From assembly GCA_002778635.1 (NCBI GenBank), contig PFAS01000067.1, positions 1 through 5,491 of the forward strand: 5,491 nucleotides of DNA, given 5' to 3'. Made by a program: the position numbers and the translations under genes. Below the pieces are notes generated by a model. It was not told the DNA's origin, did not search any database, and worked only from the letters and a program-made list of their open reading frames with translations. Position 1 is the stretch's first letter, and each line of letters opens with the position of its first letter. Positions 1 through 5,008 of the stretch are shown one piece after another. Source of the stretch: Candidatus Falkowbacteria bacterium CG10_big_fil_rev_8_21_14_0_10_43_11. GTDB lineage: Bacteria; Patescibacteriota; Patescibacteriia; Patescibacteriales; XYC2-FULL-47-12.

Positions 1-10
1 AAACTGCGAG

Positions 11-17
11 AAAGGAG
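11..17 (+). promoter_or_regulatory. Shine-Dalgarno site of the zinc-ribbon gene
   Basis: AAAGGAG lies 8 nt before the ATG at 26, a near-ideal ribosome binding site, and it fixes that start. It is the only clear Shine-Dalgarno sequence in the window; the three complete minus-strand genes have none. Confidence 0.85.
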
Positions 18-25
18 TTAAAGCC

Positions 26-232
26 ATGGAAGCCATTCGAGTTTTTTATTGCTCGGAGTGCAATACGCCATTGGAAATTAAGCCTAATGACGACAGATAT
101 TGCAACAACTGCAAATACGCTCCGTCCATGGAAGACACTTTTATAAAAATGGAATGTCCCAATGATCGTGCCGAGCTTGAGCGTTCCGGCGATCAATGGA
201 AATGTCCTCAATGCAAAGCCATCTACGACTAA
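26..232 (+). CDS. Small double zinc-ribbon protein, function unknown
   Basis: A 68-residue, probably cytoplasmic protein with no signal peptide or membrane segment. It shows two consecutive zinc-ribbon-like modules. The first has C9-x2-C12 and C26-x2-C29. The second has C44-x2-D47 and C60-x2-C63, the last pair in a typical W-K-C-P-x-C ending near the C-terminus. The fourth ligand of the second module is thus Asp47 rather than Cys, so that site is either a Cys3-Asp site or weakened. Such ribbons bind zinc and often mediate nucleic-acid or protein contacts, but nothing here says which, and I do not recognise a named family. The start is supported by the Shine-Dalgarno site at 11-17. The gene is convergent with secA and closed by a strong terminator 29 bp after its stop. 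Anything upstream, including the promoter, is outside the window. Confidence 0.85.
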   Translation: MEAIRVFYCSECNTPLEIKPNDDRYCNNCKYAPSMEDTFIKMECPNDRAELERSGDQWKCPQCKAIYD

Positions 233-260
233 ATATTTTGCGTTAATCTTGTTTCTTTGC

Positions 261-291
261 GGCTCAATCCTGTTCGGATTGGGCCTTTTTT
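261..291 (+). terminator. Rho-independent terminator of the zinc-ribbon gene
   Basis: A 10-bp stem (261-270 with 276-285, one G-T wobble) closes on a 5-nt loop and is followed directly by six Ts (286-291), a textbook intrinsic terminator for plus-strand transcription. Read on the minus strand, the hairpin is followed by an A-rich stretch without a U-tract, so it should not terminate secA efficiently even though secA ends only 6 bp away. Confidence 0.92.
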
Positions 292-296
292 ATATT

Positions 297-3086
297 TTAC
301 TTTCCATGACACTTTTTAAATTTCAAGCCAGAGCCGCACGGACACGGATCGTTGCGGCCGACTTTGCCGCCAAATTTATTTTTGGTTTTATCGTGCGCTA
401 ATTGCACGCCACCGGTTATTGAGCTACCCTCTTCACCATCTCCCGCTTTAAACGAAGCGAACGAACCGGCATCTTCGGCCGGCGCGATGAATTTCTGCGC
501 GCGCTGCAGTAGCATCGGCGAAGCCAAATTAATCGCGTCGGCGATTTTAAAAATAGAGTACACCGCTTGCTTGCGGATTAATTCATTTAATTGTTGAAAC
601 AAGCGGTAAGATTCTTTTTTGTACTCAATCAGCGGGTCGCGCTGGCCGTAACCGCGCAAACCGATGCCTTTGCGCATCTGGTCCATCGCGTCCAAATGTT
701 CCGTCCAGATTTCGTCAATCGCGCGAATTATTATCTGCCGCTCAATTTCGGGCATGGACGGCTTGCCTTCGCCTTGCGCTGACGGGACTAACTCATTGAT
801 ATTTTTCGTCAATTCATCGTACGCCTTGCCGGCTAATTCATTAATATATTCAACTATTTTCTGCCGCGCTTCTATTGGATTTTTCAGCTGCGCTAATTTT
901 TTTAATTCGTCCGCAAAATCTGACGGGAGAGGAAAAATCGTTTTAACCGTTTCAAAAATTTCTATTAAATTCCACGCGCTTATGTCTTCGCCGGCGGTAT
1001 GAAAATTTACCACGAGCGCGATTTCTTCCATAATCATGTCTAAAATATCTCCACTCACTCTGCTCTCACTCCCTGCCCCCTCGCCCGGCTTTGTGGGAGA
1101 GGGTTGGGGTGAGGGGGTGAGGGCGTCCCGCCGTCTCCGGTAAATCGCCCCGCGATGTTTATTGATAACATCGTCGTATTCAACCAAATGTTTGCGGATG
1201 TCAAAATTATTCGCCTCCACTTTTTTCTGCGCTTGTTCAATGGAGCGGGCAATAATTCTGTTTTCAATCGGCATGTCTTCCGGCACTTTTAAGGTGGACA
1301 TAATCCCCTTCATCCGATCGCCGCCAAAGATGCGCATCAAATCGTCTTCCATTGACAAATAAAATTGGGACGAGCCCGGATCGCCTTGGCGGCCGGCGCG
1401 CCCGCGCAACTGATTGTCAATCCGGCGCGACTCGTGCCGCTCGGTGCCGATAACGTGCAACCCGCCGAGCTCTTTGACTTTTTTTGCCTCCGTCTCGTCT
1501 GGCGGACTTCCCCCCAAAATAATATCCACGCCGCGTCCGGCCATATTGGTCGCGATAGTTACCGCGCCGGATTTGCCGGCTTGGGCGATGATGCCCGCTT
1601 CTTTCTCGTGCTGTTTGGCGTTTAAAATTTGCGCCGGCACGCCCGCGCGGTCAAGCATGTCCGCTAAAATCTCATTTTTTTCAATGGAAATCGTGCCGAC
1701 TAAAATCGGTTGTCCCAATTCGTGCCGCCGCTTAATTTCCCGCACGATGGCGGTAAATTTTCCCATTTCAGTCGCGTACACCAAATCCGTTAAATCTTGC
1801 CTAACCATTGCCCGATGCGTCGGAATAACGACCGTTTCCAAGTTATAAATCTTATGGAATTCTTCCGCCTCAGTTACGGCCGTGCCGGTCATGCCGGCTA
1901 ATTTTTGATACATGCGGAAATAATTCTGGAAAGTAATCGTCGCGAGCGTTACCGACTCGCGCTGAACCTGCACGCTTTCTTTCGCTTCTATCGCCTGATG
2001 CAGGCCTTCGGAATAGCGGCGGCCCGGCATCATGCGGCCGGTAAATTCGTCCACAATGATGATTTCCCCGTCTTTTATCACATAGTCGCGATCGCGCCGG
2101 AACAAAGTGTGGGCGCGCAAAGCTTGCTCAATGTGATGCACGTCCGACACGCCGCCGGCGGTATATATATTTTTCAGACCCAATAATTTTTCCATTTTGT
2201 TCAAGCCGTCTTCGGTTAAAGACGCGGCGCGCATTTTTTCGTCCACATTGTAATCTTCGTTTTCGGTTAATTGCGTTACCAGTTGCGCAAACTGGCGGTA
2301 TTTGTCGGTTGATTCTTCCGCCGGCGCGCTGATGATTAGAGGCGTGCGCGCCTCGTCAATTAAAATTGAATCAATTTCATCCACAATCGCGTAATGCAGG
2401 CCGCGCTGAACCATGCGCTCCAAATCCGGCGCCATGTTGTCGCGCAGATAATCAAATCCGTATTCGTTGTTCGTGCCGTAGGTAACATCGCAAGCGTACG
2501 CTTCTTGGCGGCTGACCGACCGCCAGTGGCGCAGCCGTTCGTCCCCGCCATGCTCTTCCGCGCTTTCATAAGACGGGTCATATACGCCGGAAAAATCATG
2601 GGCGATCACGCTCACACTTATACCTAAAACATGGTAGACCGGCGCCATCCAGCCGCCGCCCACGCGGGACAAATAATCGTTTGGGGTGACGACATGCACG
2701 CCGCGGCCCGCTAGCGCGTTCAGCGCGACCGGCAAAGAAGCGGTAAGCGTTTTTCCTTCGCCCGTTCTCATTTCCGCGATTTGGCCGTGATGCAAAACTA
2801 TGCCGCCGAGCAACTGAACATCAAAGTGCCGCTGGTTTAATTTGCGGCGCGCGGCTTCGCGGATGAGCGCGAAAACTTCCGGAAAAATTTTGTCTAAAAT
2901 TTCTTTCTGCTCGCTCCATTCTTTTCCCGCCAATTCATTTTTAAACTTTTCCATTTCAGCGCGCAGTTCGTCGTCGCTAAAATCCTTGAATTTTGGTTCA
3001 AGTTTATTGATTTCCTCAATTAGCGGCTTTATTTCCCGCAGAACTTTTTCGTTCGGGTCGCCGAAAATTTTGGTTAATAGTGACAT
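297..3086 (-). CDS. secA: Preprotein translocase ATPase subunit SecA
   Basis: SecA is the ATP-driven motor that pushes unfolded preproteins through the SecYEG channel. At 929 residues the protein is complete. It has Walker A M-R-T-G-E-G-K-T (106-113), the DEAD-like box D-E-I-D (236-239), A-G-M-T-G-T-A (397-403), T-N-M-A-G-R-G (513-519), and the arginine-finger motif Q-L-R-G-R-A-G-R-Q-G-D-P-G (559-571). The scaffold and two-helix-finger region lies around 610-860, and the zinc-binding tail has C915, C917, C926 and H927. The start is supported by the family-typical N-terminus (M-S-L-L-T-K-I-F-G). Two extra segments stand out: residues about 161-192, as in SecA of Patescibacteria, and residues about 656-678, encoded by a palindromic repeat. 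There is no Shine-Dalgarno site. A TATAAA sequence 8 nt before the ATG could give an almost leaderless mRNA, but no good -35 is visible. raiA lies 275 bp upstream on the same strand. Identity is certain; the phylum is inferred. Confidence 0.98.
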   Translation of the reverse strand: MSLLTKIFGDPNEKVLREIKPLIEEINKLEPKFKDFSDDELRAEMEKFKNELAGKEWSEQKEILDKIFPEVFALIREAARRKLNQRHFDVQLLGGIVLHHGQIAEMRTGEGKTLTASLPVALNALAGRGVHVVTPNDYLSRVGGGWMAPVYHVLGISVSVIAHDFSGVYDPSYESAEEHGGDERLRHWRSVSRQEAYACDVTYGTNNEYGFDYLRDNMAPDLERMVQRGLHYAIVDEIDSILIDEARTPLIISAPAEESTDKYRQFAQLVTQLTENEDYNVDEKMRAASLTEDGLNKMEKLLGLKNIYTAGGVSDVHHIEQALRAHTLFRRDRDYVIKDGEIIIVDEFTGRMMPGRRYSEGLHQAIEAKESVQVQRESVTLATITFQNYFRMYQKLAGMTGTAVTEAEEFHKIYNLETVVIPTHRAMVRQDLTDLVYATEMGKFTAIVREIKRRHELGQPILVGTISIEKNEILADMLDRAGVPAQILNAKQHEKEAGIIAQAGKSGAVTIATNMAGRGVDIILGGSPPDETEAKKVKELGGLHVIGTERHESRRIDNQLRGRAGRQGDPGSSQFYLSMEDDLMRIFGGDRMKGIMSTLKVPEDMPIENRIIARSIEQAQKKVEANNFDIRKHLVEYDDVINKHRGAIYRRRRDALTPSPQPSPTKPGEGAGSESRVSGDILDMIMEEIALVVNFHTAGEDISAWNLIEIFETVKTIFPLPSDFADELKKLAQLKNPIEARQKIVEYINELAGKAYDELTKNINELVPSAQGEGKPSMPEIERQIIIRAIDEIWTEHLDAMDQMRKGIGLRGYGQRDPLIEYKKESYRLFQQLNELIRKQAVYSIFKIADAINLASPMLLQRAQKFIAPAEDAGSFASFKAGDGEEGSSITGGVQLAHDKTKNKFGGKVGRNDPCPCGSGLKFKKCHGK
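1054..1121. repeat. Palindromic PHPNPLPQ-type element inserted in frame within secA
   Basis: The core is an inverted repeat, CCCTCGCCC at 1078-1086 against GGGAGAGGG at 1095-1103 (one mismatch), around an 8-nt loop. CTCAC words lie outside it on the left (1054-1058 and 1065-1069), mirrored by GTGAG on the right (1109-1113 and 1117-1121). The left half is almost all pyrimidine and the right half all purine, unlike the surrounding secA sequence. In the secA frame it encodes a Pro/Ser/Gly-rich run (T-P-S-P-Q-P-S-P-T-K-P-G-E-G, residues 657-670). In another minus-strand frame it gives P-H-P-N-P-L-P-Q, the hallmark of a palindromic repeat dispersed in many bacterial genomes. The exact ends are uncertain by some 10 bp. 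Confidence 0.8.
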
Positions 3087-3128
3087 ATATCAAATTTATA
3101 TCATTAAAAAATTAGTTATTGGGATTTG

Positions 3129-3156
3129 ATTAGAAATTAGGCATTAGTAATTAGAA
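3129..3156. repeat. Heptad array of ATTAGNN words
   Basis: ATTAG occurs at 3129, 3136, 3143 and 3150, exactly 7 bp apart, making four degenerate tandem copies of ATTAGNN upstream of secA. No coding potential is seen. Related ATTAGC words appear near 3843-3863. The function is unknown. Confidence 0.7.
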
Positions 3157-3161
3157 ATTTA

Positions 3162-3203
3162 TGTTTTAATGTTCTAGTGTTCTCGTGCTTTTATTGTTCT
3201 CAT
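3162..3203. repeat. Degenerate octad array of TGTTYTNN words
   Basis: TGTT-type words start at 3162, 3170, 3178, 3186 (as TGCT) and 3195, so the period is 8 bp with one 9-bp step. The array begins where the ATTAG heptads end. It shares a 16-bp direct repeat (3158-3173) with 3346-3361, just beyond the end of raiA. I see no gene here. Confidence 0.6.
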
Positions 3204-3234
3204 TCTAACAAAATTATCTTATTTTAGCAAATAA

Positions 3235-3301
3235 ATCCAAACACCTTCGCTGCCCTGGCATGAGTTTTAGCGTAGGGGTAAATTCTGGAAGGTGTTTGGA
3301 T
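3235..3301. repeat. Perfect 14-bp inverted repeat with a 39-nt loop
   Basis: Positions 3235-3248 (A-T-C-C-A-A-A-C-A-C-C-T-T-C) are exactly complementary to 3288-3301. Inside the 39-nt loop, CCCT (3253-3256) can pair with AGGG (3274-3277), suggesting a two-part stem with an internal loop. On the minus strand it lies after the raiA terminator and before secA and is followed by a modest T-rich run, so it might be a second terminator. It could also be a structured RNA or the remnant of a palindromic mobile element. It matches no riboswitch or RNA family I recognise. Confidence 0.75.
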
Positions 3302-3332
3302 AAACAAAAATTCCGCGTTACCTTCGGAATTT
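3302..3332 (-). terminator. Intrinsic terminator of raiA
   Basis: An 8-bp perfect stem (3308-3315 with 3325-3332) around a 9-nt loop begins 30 bp after the raiA stop. On the minus strand the stem runs into a U-rich tail (TTTTTGTTT, 3310-3302). On the plus strand it is also followed by a T-rich stretch, but no plus-strand gene is present. It implies that secA is mostly transcribed from its own promoter. Confidence 0.65.
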
Positions 3333-3361
3333 ATGTTTTTTTGCTTTTATGTTTTAATGTT

Positions 3362-3664
3362 TTAGCGCATCTCCTTGTATTTCTCAATACTTCTCGCCAT
3401 ATGGTCTTTTACTTTATCAATCGCCTTAAATATGTCTTTTTCTGCTTTCATCACTACCAGAGTTTCTTTCGGCAAACTTAAGACCAGCTTGCATTCGCAA
3501 ATATCGCCTTTCTGGTGGTGGTTAGTAACGAGCGCTAATTTCACCTTGCAATCAATCACCTGGGTATCGCTTAGATACTTTTCCAGCGCATTAACTTTTT
3601 CCTTCGCGTACGCTTTTATTTCCGGCGTCAAGGTTAAATTCTCTGATTTGATTTGTATGTTCAT
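3362..3664 (-). CDS. raiA: Ribosome hibernation promoting factor, short form (HPF/RaiA/YfiA family)
   Basis: A 100-residue protein of the sigma-54 modulation / ribosome-associated inhibitor A family. Members bind the decoding and mRNA-channel region of the 30S subunit and silence ribosomes in stationary phase or stress. The N-terminus (M-N-I-Q-I-K-S-E-N-L-T-L-T-P) and the E-I-K-A-Y-A-K-E-K helix (15-23) are typical. So are the central strand with C-K-V-K-L-A-L and the closing amphipathic helix A-I-D-K-V-K-D-H-M-A-R-S-I-E-K-Y-K. The length matches the single-domain short form; the C-terminal dimerisation domain of long HPF is absent, so any 100S-type dimerisation would need another factor. It lies upstream of secA on the same strand, an order also known from Bacillus subtilis. 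No Shine-Dalgarno site precedes the ATG. The leader is made of GCTAAT words and borders a decayed gene. The symbol raiA, rather than hpf, is a choice within the family. Confidence 0.93.
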   Translation of the reverse strand: MNIQIKSENLTLTPEIKAYAKEKVNALEKYLSDTQVIDCKVKLALVTNHHQKGDICECKLVLSLPKETLVVMKAEKDIFKAIDKVKDHMARSIEKYKEMR

Positions 3665-3673
3665 AGATGTGAT

Positions 3674-3699
3674 GCTAATTATGCTAATTTAATGCTAAT
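3674..3699. repeat. GCTAAT words, left side of the decayed gene
   Basis: GCTAAT occurs at 3674, 3683 and 3694 in the raiA leader. The same word in the opposite orientation (ATTAGC) occurs at 3843, 3850 and 3858, so the GxxExxY fragment lies between inverted sets. The last copy contains the stop codon of that fragment. Confidence 0.6.
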
Positions 3700-3838
3700 C
3701 TGCGAATTGCGAATGGCTATTTTCAATTAAATCGCAACACTGCTTTTCATTGCAATATCGCCATAATTCATTATGAACCTCAAATAATATCCCACTAATT
3801 TCATACGATAAATCCTTATAAATTAACTCTTGCTTCAT
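3695..3838 (-). pseudogene. Truncated GxxExxY protein gene (PD-(D/E)XK-like family), N-terminal remnant
   Basis: A 47-codon reading frame starting at the ATG at 3836-3838 and ending at TAG at 3695-3697. Residues 5-25 (L-I-Y-K-D-L-S-Y-E-I-S-G-I-L-F-E-V-H-N-E-L) match the conserved N-terminus of GxxExxY proteins, a nuclease-like family of about 120-140 residues common in Patescibacteria. Similarity continues through N-E-K-Q (30-33) and D-L-I-E (36-39), then stops, leaving a short unrelated tail. Two family positions look damaged: the Gly after N-E-L is Trp26, and the Tyr of the E-x-x-Y motif is Cys34. Both are single-base changes from the expected codons. The rest of the domain, including any active site, is missing. 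There is no Shine-Dalgarno site. ATTAGC words flank it in inverted orientation. I read it as a degraded gene rather than a functional small protein; the family match is from motif recognition only. Confidence 0.75.
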
Positions 3839-3842
3839 ATTT

Positions 3843-3863
3843 ATTAGCAATTAGCGGATTAGC
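3843..3863. repeat. ATTAGC words, right side of the decayed gene
   Basis: ATTAGC occurs at 3843, 3850 and 3858 (steps of 7 and 8 bp), between the end of the SDR gene and the start of the GxxExxY remnant. These are in inverted orientation to the GCTAAT words at 3674-3699. Confidence 0.6.
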
Positions 3864-3883
3864 GTATTATTCGCGGATTGGCA

Positions 3884-4906
3884 TCACACTGCGTGTTTTA
3901 CACCCAACAGCCCCTTGCTCGCCCGCAAATCGTCAACGGTTTTTTGCAAGCCGCGTTCCAGCGTCGTCACCGGCATCCAGTGCAATTCTTCTTTAGCTTT
4001 ACGAATGTCAGGCACTGCCAGTTTGGTCATAAATAACACCGGCTTTTCGTATTTAATTTTGGAGCGCGAAGCGGTCAAAGCGATTATTTTTTGCGCGACG
4101 AGCGTTAAATTTTCATCCTGATCGCTGCCGATGTTTATCGGTTCGCGCACCTCGCTTGCGGCGAGTTTGACTAAGCCGTCTATCGCGTCGTCAACATAGC
4201 AAAGACTGGTGTTAAAATCAGCGTCGCCGTAAATCGCCAAATCTTTATTGTCCAAAGCGTTTACCACAAAATCAGGAATCATCAGGTCGTCGTTTAATTT
4301 CATTCTCGGGCCGTAAGCGCGAAAAAGGCGCGCGATTTTTACGTCCAAGCCGTAGACGCCGCGATAAGTGGCCGCGAGACTTTCCGCGAAACGCTTGCCT
4401 TCGTCGTAGCAGGCGCGCTCGCTGATTGGGTTCACAATCCCCAAATCAGTTTCGCCTATTTTTTGATTGTCCTCGCGCCGCGGGCCGTAGACGACGGACG
4501 AGGAAAATTGCACAAAAACCGCCTGATATTTGCGGGCGAGTTCCAGCATATTTTTTACGCCCGCGGAATTAGCTTCGGCTATTTCCATCCTTTGTTCGGC
4601 AAAGCGCGCCGGCGAGGTCGGACAGGCGGCGTTATAAATCTCCTGCACGCCTTGGAACTGAATTTTAAATTTTTGCAGTTCCGGCAAATTTTCCAACTCC
4701 AGCGGCCTCGTTATGTCCGCTTTAATAAAAACAAAATTGGGATTGGAAAGCAAATGATCAATGTTGCGCTCGTCGCCGCCGATAAAATTATCCACGCAGA
4801 TTACTTTGTTATCCTCCGCCAAGCGGTCGCACAGATGGGATCCCAAAAATCCCGCCCCGCCGGTAACCAAAACATTTTTTTTATCAAAAATTACTCTTTT
4901 TGGCAT
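3884..4906 (-). CDS. Extended-SDR NAD-dependent sugar-nucleotide epimerase/dehydratase, UDP-glucuronate decarboxylase-like
   Basis: A 340-residue cytoplasmic enzyme acting on a nucleotide-activated sugar, probably for surface glycans. The Rossmann motif T-G-G-A-G-F-L-G-S-H (15-24) and D39 in V-D-N-F indicate NAD binding. The catalytic Y-x-x-x-K is Y167/K171 in C-Y-D-E-G-K, with Ser136/Ser137 before V-V-Y-G. Overall order and landmarks (Y-N-A-A-C-P-T-S-P at 91-99, V-N-P-I at 158-161, Y-G-P-R-M at 198-202, Y-V-D-D at 237-240, P-D-I-R-K-A-K-E at 299-306) follow UDP-glucuronate decarboxylases (UXS). However, the Glu of the usual T-S-E-V-Y-G is Val138, and the Arg of T-R-x-F-x-Y-V aligns with Thr233. 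Both matter in UXS, so the product may be an epimerase or a dehydratase with another substrate. The ATG is supported by the short run into the Rossmann strand. It has its own TATAAT box but no Shine-Dalgarno site. Fold is near certain, substrate unknown. Confidence 0.9.
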   Translation of the reverse strand: MPKRVIFDKKNVLVTGGAGFLGSHLCDRLAEDNKVICVDNFIGGDERNIDHLLSNPNFVFIKADITRPLELENLPELQKFKIQFQGVQEIYNAACPTSPARFAEQRMEIAEANSAGVKNMLELARKYQAVFVQFSSSVVYGPRREDNQKIGETDLGIVNPISERACYDEGKRFAESLAATYRGVYGLDVKIARLFRAYGPRMKLNDDLMIPDFVVNALDNKDLAIYGDADFNTSLCYVDDAIDGLVKLAASEVREPINIGSDQDENLTLVAQKIIALTASRSKIKYEKPVLFMTKLAVPDIRKAKEELHWMPVTTLERGLQKTVDDLRASKGLLGVKHAV

Positions 4907-4941
4907 ATAATTATTTTTTAGTATTAAGCTTGCTGTCTTGC

Positions 4942-4947
4942 ATTATA
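4942..4947 (-). promoter_or_regulatory. Probable -10 box (TATAAT) for the SDR gene
   Basis: A perfect TATAAT on the minus strand lies 35 bp before the ATG at 4904-4906, predicting a leader of roughly 28 nt. The -35 region at 17-bp spacing (TTTATT) is poor. It sits just past the probable terminator of the upstream gene, which supports an independent transcript. Confidence 0.55.
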
Positions 4948-4971
4948 CTTTATTTTTTAAGATAAATAAAG

Positions 4972-5008
4972 TTAAAAAAACCTTGCCCGAAAAACGGCTA
5001 TTTTTTAA
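4972..5008. terminator. Probable bidirectional terminator after the FG-GAP-like gene
   Basis: TTAAAAAA (4972-4979) pairs with TTTTTTAA (5001-5008), and a short GC core (GCCG against CGGGC, one base bulged) lies inside. On the minus strand this gives a weak GC hairpin followed by seven Us starting 17 bp past the TAG. The GC core is only 3-4 bp, so the termination strength is uncertain. Confidence 0.5.

Noticed and set aside
261..291. Bidirectional terminator also serving secA
   Set aside because: On the minus strand the hairpin is followed by an A-rich, T-poor sequence, so it supports only plus-strand termination.
162..401. 79-residue plus-strand frame with a hydrophobic stretch
   Set aside because: It overlaps the zinc-ribbon gene, the terminator and the end of secA. 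The hydrophobic run is a translation of the terminator region, and no ribosome binding site is present.
1055..1267. 70-residue minus-strand frame ending in P-H-P-N-P-L-P-Q-like sequence
   Set aside because: It overlaps secA in another frame. The P-H-P-N-P-L-P-Q text comes from the palindromic repeat, not from a gene.
3665..3700. Promoter for raiA (CATAAT-like box)
   Set aside because: The region consists of repeated GCTAAT words in AT-rich DNA. Several -10-like hexamers fit and none has a credible -35, so none can be chosen.
4463..4921. 152-residue plus-strand frame opposite the SDR gene
   Set aside because: It is an antisense shadow of a well-conserved SDR gene, with no ribosome binding site and no recognisable domain.
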